A DNA stretch of 64,000 bases from Anadara kagoshimensis (GCA_021292105.1 CM037866.1:5726163-5790162); one strand, 5' to 3'. Counted from the stretch's first letter, positions 1 to 11,334 are shown. The notes: generated by a model not told the origin, from the sequence alone. Made by a program: numbers and translations.

Positions 1-1022
1 AGTTCAAAGGTCAAGGTCACAGATGCGAAAGATACTGAAATGGTTTTTTATCTTGAAAACTATAAACTTTTTGTAAAGGCATGTTTATTAGAATGTTGTA
101 GGTATTGATACAACGATCATTTTGATGTATAGAAAAAGGTCATGGGTCCAAAGGTCAAGGTCACAGTAGCAAAACAATACCAAAATGGTTAATTATCTCG
201 AAAACTATAAACTTTTTGTATAGGCATGTAGATTGGAGTGTTGTTGGTTTTGATGTAACGATCATTTTGATATATAGATTATGGTCATTGGTTTAAAGGT
301 CAAGGTCACAGATGCAAAAGAATACTGAAATGGTTCATTATCTTGAAAACTTTGAACTTTTTGTATAAGTATGTATATTAGAATGTTGTAGGTATTGATA
401 CAACTACCATTTTGATGTATAGAAAAAAGTCATGGTTCCAAAGGTCAAGGTTACAGTAGCAAATCCACACCAAAATGGTTAATTATCTTGAAAACTATAA
501 CCTTTTGTATAGGCATGTACATTGGAATATTGTTGGTATTGATGTAAAATTCATTTTGATATATAGATTAAGGTCATTTGTTCAAAGGTCAAGGTCACAG
601 ATGCGAAAAAATACTGAAATGGTTTATTATCTTGAAAACTATAAACTTTTTGTATAGGCATGTATATTTGAATATTGTAGGTATTGATACAACAATCATT
701 TTGATGTATAGAAAAAGGTCATTGGTCCAAAGGTCAAGGTCACAGTAGCAAAACAATAACAAAAAGGTTCATCATCTCGAAAACTATAAACTTTTTGTAT
801 AGGCATGTATATTAGAATATTGTTGGTATTGATGCAATGATCATTTTAATATATAGATTATTGTCATTGGTTCGAAGGTCAAGGTCACAGATGCAAGTAG
901 CAAGTTTCATCAATATGTAAATATCCACATATGACTTATTGCTCCTTAAATGTAGTATTTATTGTGTTTTGTGCTGTTTACGGCCCAGGTGAGCGGTACA
1001 TGCCCTATTGGGCCTCTTGTTT
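1..1022 (+). repeat. Tandem ~145 bp repeat array, right part of a dispersed bivalve element
   Basis: About seven imperfect units, roughly 145 bp apart, repeat the same order of words: a TTATCTTGAAAACTATAAAC stretch, TTTTTGTATAGGCATGTA, CATTTTGATATATAG, then GGTCAAGGTCACAGATGC. The block closes near 985-1022 with a CAGGTGAGCG...GGGCCTCTTGTT end, also seen at 8385-8409. The left end lies outside the window. No reading frame in it looks coding; the short frames are by-products. I read it as one copy of the same element that is seen more completely at 6876-8409. Confidence 0.8.
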
Positions 1023-1860
1023 ATACACACACAATATTCTCGTTTTATGTTAATTTTGCTTCCAAATCAGCATATTATTTAAAATCCACATTTGTATTCA
1101 TGTGCTTAGATTGCACGCGAGACTGTACAGATTTTCTTCCTTTCAAGGAAGTGAAATCTAGGCGATAAATTAGTTTTAAAATGTGATAGGCGTCCCGGTT
1201 CAAGACCAACCTACGTTATATCCATTAAAATCAACTAAAATTAACGCAGATTAGTTAAATTCACCTGCCAATGTTGTTTATTTAATAAAAAGTTTTATTG
1301 ATTACATCATAGGACGCAAACTTCCAGGAATCCCCTTTCAATGGTTATATGTATCACTTTGTACAAGATTAGAATATCGGTACAGAATTCTTTATCTGTC
1401 AGTCAATTGGGTCAAAATCGACATTTTTTTTTGTAGTAACTGAAATGAAGTGTATCAAGAAAGCCTAAATGGTCGGCATTTGTAATCTAGACCCTTGCGA
1501 GTCAAAAGCCAACTAAAAGATAAGGTATTTTTTTGCCCAAACAAACAATCTGGTGACCTAAGGCAAATGAGCCTGCCTATAGTGCTACCACCAACACCAT
1601 TTTCCCAACTATGCCATACACCAGCACTGCACAGTGCTATGTTTAGTTAATGTAATTGACCATTGAACCTCTACATGAGATATATATATACCTCTGAGGT
1701 GAGTGTTAATGCCCATGGGACTTTTTCTGGTTTTCTCTTCAGTCTCTGCACTGACATTCTTGATAAATGAAAATCTTGATTCGGGTATGAAACACAAAAA
1801 TGACACTATAAAATTTTCTTTGAGAACATATTAAAATTTTTTGGTTTTTTTTATGTTTTA
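1023..1860. other. Upstream region of the FASTK-family gene
   Basis: No convincing coding sequence. A second diverged GAGGTGAGTGTTAATGCCCA word near 1696 shows more debris of the flanking repeat. The segment must include the start of the FASTK-family transcript, probably a noncoding first exon, but I cannot place a TATA box or transcription start. Confidence 0.4.
1835..1860 (+). promoter_or_regulatory. Probable 3' splice acceptor in the 5' UTR of the FASTK-family gene
   Basis: A T-rich tract ends in TTTTATGTTTTAG followed by G, about 120 bp before the ATG at 1984. This is a good polypyrimidine-AG acceptor and suggests that a noncoding 5' exon is spliced to the single coding exon. No donor was identified. 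Confidence 0.45.
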
Positions 1861-1983
1861 GGATGTTTGACCATCTTATAACCTTTTACCTGCCGTAGCT
1901 GTAGAGTTGCCATGACGTTTGTGTCTTCACATTGCTTCCAACTTCTACTGAACATATGAACATGTTCCTTTGACAAGTTAGAA

Positions 1984-4788
1984 ATGTATATCTTAAGACA
2001 TTTAACTAAACAGTTGGGAGCAAGACTGGCATTAAGAAGTGTTAATGTCCATCGTCTAGGAAGCAGTATAAATTATGTTTGTAAGCATCTACATCAAGAG
2101 CCAGACTTTTCTATTTTGGATACCAAAAATGGCTTATGTTCAAAGTATATTTGGTCAAGGAGTTATACTTCACAAATATCCACTAACTTCAAAGTAGTAT
2201 TGGAAAGGCTCAAGGATAGGAATGTACCACAAGTGGAAGCAGCTTTAGAATCGGCAGATTTTAAAAAACACATTCTTGATTTGGTGTCTTATTACTATGA
2301 CTTTGAAAACCAAACTGGACAGAAAGCAGTTGAAACAAGTATGTCTATTGTAGATTTGTATCAGATACATGTAATAAGAAGATATTGTGGTTTTTTACCG
2401 CAAGTCAGAGAACATCTCTCTAAATCTGACAGCTTCAAAAGATTTTTAGAAACACTACCTTATCATGTAGAAAAAATTAGTATTGGAGATCAGTTAGATA
2501 TTTATATGGGACTTTTGCTCCTTGGAGTTGAAGAAACAAATTTATCTATGAATCAACTTTTTTGTAATTTTCATAAAACAGATTCTATGTTAGGGTTATC
2601 AGAACTAGCTAAAATAAGATTATTGCTTTTTAACATACATAATGCAAGATTCATAATCCAATCCATTTATGTACCAAAGATTCAATACCTGCTCAAAAGT
2701 AACTGCATCCAAAACCAAGAGGATTGTAAAAATCTTGCTCTATTTATTCGGGATCCAAGGTATACAAATGAAATATTTTTTGACATGTGTGATCAAATGT
2801 TATTTTATACAGCTGATTCTAATTTGAATGATATTGATTTTATTTTTAAAATTCTAAATATATTTTTCAGTCGTTCACTTAAATTATCGAAAAAACCAAG
2901 AGGGAATAGACTGCAGACTATATTGCCTGTATTGAAAAAAATCATGAATCTGTTGGAACCACAAATTGAAAAATTAACAAGTGGTAAAGTTGTTGCTTTT
3001 TTGTCAGAATTAAGCAATGAATCATTGGTTTTTCTCCATTTAAATTATTTGAGGGTTTTCAAAGATATGTGTGCAAGTGTAGTATCTTCTTTAGATGGGG
3101 TAATTGGGGGAGATCTACCACTAGAAGAGAAAGTAGAATATCTGTCTACAACAACAAGATTGTATTCAATAAACCATCGCATATTAACAAGTAAAAATAT
3201 AAGTAAAATGCTATATTTCATCACTAAAAGTACCCCTGGTGCTAAATTCTCAACAATCTTTACTTTTGTTCAGATTTTGCTGAAATTTCGGACGAATCGG
3301 CAAACCGATGATGTTTTAAATTGTCTTATAACTGAGACCCTGAATATTTTACAGTCCCAACCTACTTTTCAGATTCAAATTGATGGTATTTTGATTCTGA
3401 CATGTTTGAATGATTTATTTGATGTTAGGCTTTGGACTTTCAACAAGTTTTGTTATGACTTTGCGCCATACATAACATGGTATATTGAAAGTGGGCATGC
3501 ATGTTCTTCTCTCAACTTTTGCAAAATTTGCAAATTTGCCATACCTATTCTAGGTAACAATATGTCGTCAGTTGCTGACGAGAGAATAAGGAATCAAATA
3601 TTGTTGATGGATGATAATAAACACACTATGGATAAACAGTACTTGCTATGCATCCTCTATATATTGCAAGGGACCTTGTTAGAATACTCTAACACACAAT
3701 CTGACTATGCTGATAGTATAATAAGACTGTTAACAGCAACATTGCAAAGTAACAGATTAAATACACAAACAGTTCATGTTTTATTACGAAGTATAAATTT
3801 TGGGCCCATACAGAGTGCAAGCATTTTAGACTTGAAGAAGACAATTGCAGACCAATTGGTAGTTGATCAGAATCATTTAGTTTTTTATACTTCAACTTTT
3901 AATGTGTCACCTTTTATATCTGAAAAAAATGCAAACACACTTTTGAGATATAATGCTATGGCTTATTTTAATGGAAAGTATATTGGGAATGATTGGTCTA
4001 AAGTCCTTTACAATCTGATATCGATGTTCTTTAATATGTCTCGTTACCCAAAAGACAAACAGTTACTAGAGCATTTTTCAAAAAGTATTTTTTACAAATA
4101 TTTTTATAATTTACCTATTTATGAAAGCTACACTATTCTCCGTATCCTGTGTAGTTTAGGCATTTATTTAGATCAATATTTACAAATAGTTTTCAGTCAC
4201 GAGTACTTGGCAAAAATGGATGAATATGTAGTAGGACAAAGATATAGTCGGAAGAGAAACATATATGCTTTGTTTGAAAGTTTGAATAGAGAAGTTGTAC
4301 TGCATCGTCAAAAATTGAATATTCCATGGGTATCAAATCCTATTGTAAATCTTGGGTATCAATCCACCCATGAAATATTTTTACAAGAAACTGTTGAATT
4401 TGATCAAGTTCAGAGGCACTTATATGAAGTGTTAGGTGAATCAGCATTCTTAGCAACACATGTTAGAGCTGAATATGGAATTAACATTGATTTTGAGTTT
4501 TATCTCGACTCGTCAAACAAACCCATTGACTATGAAAAAGTAAAACAGATACACCATTCCGAATCAGATATCCAGAAAATTGCAGTCATCATTGGCAGAA
4601 AGACGAAATCAGAATACCTTGCTGAAGATCCAACTGCTGCCTCCGTGTATAATACCAACATGATCAAAGATCTAAATGCTTTGGGTTACAAAGCTGTGTT
4701 GATCCAAGGACATGAATGGGATTCTTTAATGCCTGAAGAACGTTATCATTTTCTTAAGGAGAAGATTTTTGAAAAGGAAATGAAGTGA
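1984..4788 (+). CDS. FAST kinase domain-containing (FASTKD-like) mitochondrial protein with C-terminal RAP domain
   Basis: A 934-residue uninterrupted frame. The N-terminus (MYILRHLTKQLGARLALRS) is rich in Arg, Leu and Ser and lacks acidic residues, like a mitochondrial presequence. The middle is a long helical Leu/Ile-rich region. Residues ~650-760 resemble FAST-kinase-like subdomains. The last ~75 residues resemble a RAP domain, with KIAVIIGRKT followed by a LNALGYKAVLIQGHEWDSL core. Animal FASTK-family proteins are mitochondrial RNA-binding factors that govern stability and processing of mitochondrial transcripts; the domain has a PD-(D/E)XK-like fold rather than a kinase fold. Which paralogue this is (FASTKD1, 2, 3 or 5 type) I cannot decide. 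The coding region is one exon and no disabling change is visible. Confidence 0.82.
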   Translation: MYILRHLTKQLGARLALRSVNVHRLGSSINYVCKHLHQEPDFSILDTKNGLCSKYIWSRSYTSQISTNFKVVLERLKDRNVPQVEAALESADFKKHILDLVSYYYDFENQTGQKAVETSMSIVDLYQIHVIRRYCGFLPQVREHLSKSDSFKRFLETLPYHVEKISIGDQLDIYMGLLLLGVEETNLSMNQLFCNFHKTDSMLGLSELAKIRLLLFNIHNARFIIQSIYVPKIQYLLKSNCIQNQEDCKNLALFIRDPRYTNEIFFDMCDQMLFYTADSNLNDIDFIFKILNIFFSRSLKLSKKPRGNRLQTILPVLKKIMNLLEPQIEKLTSGKVVAFLSELSNESLVFLHLNYLRVFKDMCASVVSSLDGVIGGDLPLEEKVEYLSTTTRLYSINHRILTSKNISKMLYFITKSTPGAKFSTIFTFVQILLKFRTNRQTDDVLNCLITETLNILQSQPTFQIQIDGILILTCLNDLFDVRLWTFNKFCYDFAPYITWYIESGHACSSLNFCKICKFAIPILGNNMSSVADERIRNQILLMDDNKHTMDKQYLLCILYILQGTLLEYSNTQSDYADSIIRLLTATLQSNRLNTQTVHVLLRSINFGPIQSASILDLKKTIADQLVVDQNHLVFYTSTFNVSPFISEKNANTLLRYNAMAYFNGKYIGNDWSKVLYNLISMFFNMSRYPKDKQLLEHFSKSIFYKYFYNLPIYESYTILRILCSLGIYLDQYLQIVFSHEYLAKMDEYVVGQRYSRKRNIYALFESLNREVVLHRQKLNIPWVSNPIVNLGYQSTHEIFLQETVEFDQVQRHLYEVLGESAFLATHVRAEYGINIDFEFYLDSSNKPIDYEKVKQIHHSESDIQKIAVIIGRKTKSEYLAEDPTAASVYNTNMIKDLNALGYKAVLIQGHEWDSLMPEERYHFLKEKIFEKEMK

Positions 4789-4799
4789 ACAAGAGTCTG

Positions 4800-5720
4800 T
4801 ATATTTATGGACCAAGTTGTATACACATGCTGTGTATCCACAAATTGAGTGCACAGGGAAAATGCCAAATGTCAAAACACGATACAAAATCTACTGACTT
4901 AATAGATAAATATATTTTTCGTTCATCCAAAAGTAGATTTTATTCTGTAGATTTTTGAAGTTTTTAACAAAACAAATGTCAAAATTATCCCTTCTGTCCT
5001 TCTCAATATAGCAATGACTTTGGACCTCAACCACTGCGGTAGCTTAGTTGGTAGAGTGCTCGCTTCGTAAGTGGGAGGTTGTGGGTTAGATCCCCAGCCG
5101 GGTCTGACCCAAAACTTGAAAGTGGATAGTGACTTTTCTTTCGCCAACACTCGGCATTACAAAATGAAAGTCACAGGTCTTTCGAGTGTGAACTTTAAAA
5201 TAAACGAGGTCCTGTGTCATGGTGGGCTTGGCATGCTAAAAAACCCTGCTGTATAATGCCATTATCGTAGCGCACAGGCAAAATATTTGCACCTTTGCCT
5301 ATAGCTTGCGATGTGTCGATATAAGTGAAATATTCTTCACTGGGACGTTAAACACCATTACTCAACTCCTTCTGTGCCTTCGTACTAGGGACAACTTTAA
5401 ATGGAATGTTAAATTTAAATATTAATGAATATCACTCCCAGAGTACCCCGAAACAACAATGACCTACCTGACTCTAAATTCCAGGATTTAACTTTGAATA
5501 AGGCCCAAATGATTTATAAACTTTATATATAGACTATATATCAAATTTCCAAAAATTTTCCAAACATTTCTCTATGTAAAGGAAAACTGTATGACGATGT
5601 TTCTATTATAAAATATAATTTGGTTAGGTCAGGACATTTTAAATGTATTTTAGTGATAGCTAATTGGAAACATTTTCAATTGAAAGAAATGAAAATAAAA
5701 TGTACACTCCATTTTTGGAT
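4800..5720 (+). repeat. FASTK-gene 3' flank shared with 29140-29715, split by a SINE
   Basis: After the stop, the sequence from about 4795 to 5000 and from 5370 to 5720 aligns collinearly with 29140-29715. Shared words include CTACTGACTTAATAG versus ATACTGACCTAATAG, TCAAAATTATCCCTTCTGT, and AACAATGACCTACCTGAC. The copy here is interrupted by a tRNA-type SINE (5031-5368), with a CCTTCTGTNCCTTC word on both sides that looks like a target-site duplication. No AATAAA signal was seen close to the stop. Confidence 0.7.
5031..5368 (+). mobile_element. tRNA-derived SINE, family 1
   Basis: The head has Pol III-like A box (TAGCTTAGTTGGTAGAGTGC) and B box (GGTTAGATCCC) words. The body carries the words ACGAGGTCCTGTGTCATGG and AACCCTGCTGTATAATGCC, and the 3' tail is GGGACGTTAAACACCATTAC with CTCAA repeats. 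The same body recurs at least ten times in this window. It is not a functional tRNA gene: there is no 3' acceptor strand pairing after the B box. Confidence 0.88.
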
Positions 5721-5924
5721 ATACAGTGGATTTATAAGATTAAAACCTTGATCAATTAATTGATAAAATTTTGTACATTGTATATACTATAAAAACTTTT
5801 ATAAAATGTCTACAACAAAATTATGATGGAATAAAATTTACTGAAATTGAAATACTTTTGAGTACTTGTGCTTAAGTAGGGTGTCTGTGTCCAGGATTGC
5901 CCTGGATATGATTGATATCCAATA

Positions 5925-6130
5925 TTTTCATGTTCCAATCACTCAATTTCGATTACACACGTTACAGATATAGCTAGCTAAACAGGAGGTGCTTATCCTT
6001 CTGGAACACCCAACTTCATTTTCCTAGTAGAATTCATGTATGTTATCCAATTTGTCAATTTCAAAGTTTTTACTTTGGTTTGAGATTGTGATTTGGACAT
6101 GGATTGGTATGTTTGTTTTTATGCTGCCCA
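5925..6130 (+). repeat. Dispersed repeat (CTAGCTAAACAGGAGG family)
   Basis: Shares an ordered set of words with 31250-31450 (inverted), 38985-39120, 45690-46015, 47215-47345 (inverted) and 50850-50945: GTAGCTAGCTAAAC, CCTTCCGGAGCATCC, a CCTGGTGGAAGTTCAC word, TTTCAAAGTTTTTACTTTG, and GATTGTGATTCGGACATGG. No coding potential is apparent. It looks like an old interspersed element whose ends I cannot fix. Confidence 0.6.
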
Positions 6131-6295
6131 AAGGGGGAGCATATAGTTGTCATCTGTCTGTCCGTGTAGTTCATTCGTTTGTGCATTTGCCTGTCCATAA
6201 TTTTATCCAGAGCACTACACAAAAAGTGTAAGAGATATCAATGTGAATATCCATAGCTAGGCTGATCTTGATAAGAAGTGTATTGTACAAGAACC

Positions 6296-6875
6296 ATAAC
6301 TCTATTTTCCATAATTTAGGCCAAAGGCTCAATCGAGCTATTGTAATCTATCACCGTATGTCATGTGTCATCTGTCGTGTGTCATCTGTCTAAGCCAAAT
6401 TTGATGAAACTTGATGGTTATCTTACCTGGGTAACAGGCTTTCAAAATTTAACGGATGCATAAGTATACATTTAAATTTTAGTATAGACCTGTATATTTA
6501 ATAGTGTAAGTAATGGCACAATAGGCATTTTGATATATGAATAAAGGTCATGTATTCAAAGGTCAAGGTCACAGATGCAAATAATACTGAAATGGTTAAT
6601 TATCTAAAAAAACTATAAACTTTTTGCATAGGCATGTATATTACAATATTATAGGTATTGGTCTGTCATTTTGATATATGAATGAAGCTCATGGGTTGAA
6701 AGGTCAAAGCCACAGATGCAAACAAATACTTGTATAAATGATAATCGTAAAAATATCGTAGGTATAATCCTAACGATCATTTTGATATGTAAACGGATCC
6801 ATGGGTTCAAAGGACAAGGTCACTGATACACATGATTACTGAAATGGTTAATTATTTTGAAAACTATTAACTTTT
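6296..6875 (+). repeat. 5' part of a GGTCAAGGTCA-repeat element, older copy
   Basis: Starts with a diverged CCAAAGGCTCAATCGAGCTATTG end and a GCCAAATTTGATGAAACTTG word, then continues into three ~145 bp internal units with GGTCAAGGTCAC. It is cut off by the left end of the next copy at 6876. Confidence 0.65.
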
Positions 6876-8409
6876 TAGCTCACCTGAGCCAAAAGGCTCA
6901 GATGAGCTATTGCTTCTATCACCGTCCGTCGTCGTGTGTCGTGCGTCGTGCGTAAACTTTACATTTTAATCTTCTCCTCCAAAACTACTGAGCCAAATTT
7001 GATGAAACTTAGTGATTATTATGCCTGGGTAACAGCCTTTCAAAATTGTGTTCAGGGTTTGACCACGCCCAACAATATGGCTGCCGTTACTATAAATAGC
7101 CAAAAGACAAAAAAATCTTCTTCTCTGAAACCAAAAGGTGCAGGCAGATTTTGATTAGATTTTTGGATTCGGATACCTAGATACACTTAAATTGTGTTTT
7201 TCATGAAAATTGGACGAAAAATAGTTTACGCGTTTTTTGCGTAAAATTATGTAATTTTAAAATGAGACATTTATTTTATAGCTTCATAATGGCTGAAGAT
7301 AATTGTATGGAGTTTTCACTGTTGATCTTGTCTTGCGATATTCTTCCGATTGATGTCAAGGTCAAAGGTCAGGTCATGTCCCAGTTTTTGACCTGTGATA
7401 AAAAATGCTATTTTTTAAACATTTCTGGTGATAATGATGTAGGATTTTGGTTAATTGTAGTATTTACATGACGATCATTTTGATATATTGATTAAGGTCA
7501 TGGTTCAAAGGTCAAGGTCACAGATGTACAAGTTTACCAAATAGTTAATTATCTGCAAAACTATGAACTTTTTGTATAGGCATGTACATTAGAATATTGT
7601 AGGTAATGCCCAATGGTCATTTTGATATATAAATAAAGGTCATGAGTTCAAAGGTCAAGGTCACAGATGTAAACAAGTACTGAAATGATTATTTATCTCA
7701 AAAACTATAGACTTTTTGTATAGGCATGTATATTAGAATATTCTAGGTATTATCCTAACGATCATTTTGATATATGAATAAAGGTCATGGGTTAAAAGGT
7801 CAAGGCCACAGATGTGAATGAATACCTGAATGGTTAATTATCTTGAAAACTGTTAACTTTTTGTATATGCATGTATATTAGAATATTGTAGGTATTAGCC
7901 TTGCAACCATTTTTTATATAAACGAAGGTTATGGGTTCAAAGGACAAGGTCACAGATGTGAACAAGTTCTGAAATGATTATTTATCTCAAAAACTATAAA
8001 CCTTTTGTATAGGCATGTATATTAGAATATTTAGGTATTATCCTAATAGTGATCATTTTGATATATGAATGAAGATCATGGGTTCAAAGGTCAAGGTCAC
8101 AGATGCAAAAGAATACCTAAATGGTTAATTATCTTGAAAACTATTAACTTTTTGTATAGGCATGTATATTAGAATATTGTTGGTACTGGCACAGTGGTCA
8201 TTTTGATATATGAATGAAGAGCATGAGTTTAAATGTCAAGATCACAGATACAAAAAAGTTCCTGAGATGATTATTTATCTCGAAAACTATAAACTTTTTG
8301 TATAGGGATGTATATTAGAACATTGGCCTAATTATCATTTTGATATTTGAATGAAGCTCATGGGTTCAAAGGTCACAGGTGAGCGTTAAGGCCCATGGGC
8401 CTCTTGTTC
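6876..8409 (+). mobile_element. 1.5 kb element with CTCACCTGAGCC end and ~145 bp internal tandem units
   Basis: The left end is TAGCTCACCTGAGCC followed by CAAAAGGCTCAGATGAGC and a CGTCGTGCGTCGTGCGT stretch; the right end is CAGGTGAGCGTTAAGGCCCA then GGGCCTCTTGTT. The short CTCACCT/AGGTGAG termini are inverted. In between are a conserved TTGATGAAACTTAG word, an AACAATATGGCTGCCGTTAC word, and about six units of the 145 bp repeat. No transposase frame is present, so the element is non-autonomous. The class is not certain from sequence alone. Confidence 0.7.
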
Positions 8410-9240
8410 TATATTCATGTATATTAGAATATTGTATGTATTGGTCTAACAGTCATTTTGATATGTAAATAAAGATCATGTATTCCAAATTCAAGGTCAC
8501 AGATGCAAGCGAGTACTGCATGGTCAATTATCTAAAAAACTATAAACATTTTGTATAGGTACGTATATTTGAATATTGTACTGTAGGTATGGCCTAGTAA
8601 TCATTTTGATAAATGAGCGTTATGGGTCAAAGGTCAAGGTCAAAGGTGAGCATGAAACTGAAAAATTGCACTTTTTCATCCAAGTCTGCTCAATAACATT
8701 TGTATAAAAAGTGGTATTTAATTGAGATACAGTATGTAAAGATGATATGTCACGTACCAAATTGGGGTCATCAAGGTCAAGGTCACAGAAACATAAAAAA
8801 CTTTGAAAATTGCACTTTTCATTAGTGTCTGCTCTGATAATTGTTTTGACACCCTCGGGTTTTATCTGTCATTTTGGTGATGTTCTCCACCTTCACAGGT
8901 CATTGGCTATTCAAATTTGAATGTTGGTAATTGACCATTTGACCAATACATGTTCAAAATTAGTTCTTGAAATGAAAAAGTATTACCAGTTAATTTTTTG
9001 CTCTACTGACAATAGCCAGCTGAGCTTATGGCATGGCGAAGTGTGTGTCAGAGCGTAAACTCTTCTCTGAAACCACTGAAGCAATTGAAGCCAAATTTGG
9101 CGAGGAAAGTCCCTAGGAGGGGTAGACTAAAGTTTGCAAAAGGCAGCTCCGACTAGTATCTAAGATGGCAACGGTTACTATAAATAGCAAAAATGAAAAA
9201 GTGGCCATTGTGCATTCAATTTTCTTTGGTAATTATCAAT
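8410..9240. repeat. Further copies and debris of the same repeat family
   Basis: 8410-8790 contains two or three more internal units with AAGGTCAAGGTCA words. 8984-9190 resembles the 6950-7130 section (GCCAAATTTGGCGAGG, ATGGCAACGGTTACTATAAA) but is strongly diverged. No coding sequence seen. Confidence 0.5.
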
Positions 9241-10010
9241 AACAGCATTTGAATAGATACGTCACAGATGTGCTAACATTTAAGTGTCTATGAAGATAAG
9301 CATATGGCCAGCAAAAACCGCATCAAAATTGATGACCAAATAAGAAAGTGATAGCGGTTGAATTTTCTCTTGGTAAATGTAAGTAAAGGGACCCATGTCG
9401 AGGCTGATCCGTCACTTATGTAACCGTTGTAGTAAATAACATGGTGAATAGTAGTAATAATGCTGATGTAGTGACATATGGTATGACGAATGGACAAAGA
9501 TTAACCACTCTGAGTGATGTGACCTGTACGTGTCGTATAATTCGTCATTATTTTGGGAAGAAACAGGCAAACATGAAAGTGGTGAAATTTTTATTCCATC
9601 CAGCAACAGACAAATTCGATGTAAAAACTGAGTGGAGACCCAGCATTTTTCAATGTTAGCCTAAGCATAACCAAATTATTTATCAAATACGCGAAATATA
9701 ATTATAATTTGTTAAAATTTTAAAATAAATTTAATATTAAATCATACTGAACCGCTAACAGACAGCAAATCTTACAAAATTTAAACCAAATTTTGAAACG
9801 TGGCACCTGCCTAAAATAGTATAGGCAGCCGTTCACGCAATTGCAGAAGTTAACTTGTTTACAAATTTTAATATCTAATGTTAATAAATAAAATTTATAA
9901 ATAAAGTGTGACATTGACAATTTTCAGTCTGAAATAGAGCCGATTTCTACATTTGTCGCGATATAAATGCATCTTTTTTATTAAATTTCTCAAAAACTAA
10001 GGTATACTCC
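9241..10010. other. Unassigned intergenic sequence
   Basis: AT-rich. The frame of 72 codons on + at 9441-9659 and the shorter ones overlapping it have no recognisable motif, no splice context and no repeat partner. I see nothing else to assign here. Confidence 0.3.
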
Positions 10011-10029
10011 CTCATGCAAAGTATTTCCT

Positions 10030-10200
10030 TAGCTTAATTTGGTAAAATATATATTTTCCTTTGGGTAAGTTTTCAACATCTTCAAAAAAAATTGGTTTCA
10101 TAATTTTGATCCAAGCACTACTGATGAGGAATTGTATTCCGAAACGGCCGTCTAGTGCTGTAAAAATTAAAACTGGTATAATATGGAATTTTATTAAATA
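10030..10200 (+). mobile_element. Hammerhead-ribozyme-bearing repeat, copy 1
   Basis: Shares upstream words with 27555-27745 (AAAGTATTTCCTTAGC, AATTTGGTAAA versus AATTTGGCTTA, TTGGTTTCATAATTTTG) and downstream AAACTGGTATA. The ribozyme motif lies within. Elements of this size that carry a hammerhead motif are known in animals from Penelope-like retroelements and retrozyme-like repeats; which of these applies here is not decidable from one locus. Confidence 0.7.
10114..10159 (+). ncRNA. Type I hammerhead ribozyme motif 1
   Basis: All invariant core parts are present in order. Stem I arms are AGCACTA (10114-10120) and TAGTGCT (10153-10159), fully complementary. The CTGATGA core is at 10121-10127. 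Stem II is GGAAT/ATTCC with a TGT loop (10128-10140). GAA is at 10141-10143. Stem III is the self-complementary ACGGCCGT (10144-10151), followed by the cleavage-site C at 10152, so the predicted cut follows GTC. A four-pair stem III without a loop is typical of dimer-active animal hammerheads. Confidence 0.88.
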
Positions 10201-10489
10201 TGTAACCAAGAGAAAAGTGAAAACCAGAAATTTGATAAAAATGCTGTAAATAATTTATACATACATGTACTTTTAATATATAGGCCTGCAGAAACGTTGT
10301 ATAATTAATCAATCAAATATCAATACCTATCAAGTTTAGAACTACCGTCCTGGATCGTTTTATGATGCACCATAATTTATTTATTCATTCAATTTGGAAC
10401 GAAATTCATAGGAGTTTTAAAGAAAAAACTGATTCAAATAATTTGACCCCAAGTAAAATGTTTTATTATTGTTTTTTTTTCTCAAAATG

Positions 10490-11120
10490 ATATAATTCCG
10501 TCATGTGTCCGTTGTCAGTTATCAGACAATCCATATACGAGTTCCCGTAACTTTTAATACATAAGTATATTTTCACAATCATATTGTTTGAAATTCTAAT
10601 TCAAACGATTGAGATAGTATATTACACAGCCAAAACTTACGATTTACGCATGAATTGCGCAGAAATTTTGAGTCGTGCGCGATTCATCGGTGCTGTGCGT
10701 AATTCATAAGTTTTTCTGACGTGGAGCATCAGTTGTTGTCAGTGGATATTCGTCGAATCGGGTTTGTGCGCGATTCCAGGTTTTGAGCTGCTCAAAAATC
10801 TTGATCACGCACCAGTTTGCGCGATTGTGCGCCGTTTAACGTAATTTATGCGTCCTTTGCGTAGTTCTGACGCGGACAATGCGCGACATATGCGTGGACC
10901 GTTAGTGGTTGTTCGCAAGAAATTTACACGTCGATGACTTTTCACTGACGAATAACGCACATATCACGCATGTCTCGCTGTAGTAACACGAACATTTCAC
11001 TGATATCCACTGACAATCACTGACAAAAAAAGTATTAACGCATAAAACACTTACAGAACACTTACAAAAACGCATAAAAAAATTATGAAAAACTTATGAA
11101 TCACTTATGTATCACTAACA
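10490..11120 (+). mobile_element. 5' noncoding part of the Harbinger element (probable)
   Basis: This stretch differs from its surroundings in having frequent CG dinucleotides (many GCGCGATT-like and TTACGCAT-like words) and no coding frame. It leads directly into the transposase remnant. A terminus may lie near 10625 (ACACAGCCAAAACTTACG), but I found no matching inverted end downstream, so the element boundary is not proved. Confidence 0.4.
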
Positions 11121-11334
11121 ACTCACGTATGATTTTTGCCGTATGAAAGCAACCATTTCTTCAACTTTTGCCAGTCTTGTCCTTGCTGCCAAGGGGTACA
11201 CATCCAGCATGAACCCCCAGAGAAGAGATGTCCTGGTGTTCCTGATCCAGAACCAGAATGATCAGCTGCTGCAACTTCATCAGATGTTGGCAGGAGAAGA
11301 AGAAGGAGGAGAAGACAGATCTGGAACGTCTGGG

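Noticed and set aside
5031-5105. tRNA-like heads at 5031, 13500-13560, 34130, 38284, 45199, 51871 and others as tRNA genes
   Set aside because: They have A and B boxes, but no closing acceptor stem after the B box, and each continues into the same long body and tail, so they are SINE heads.
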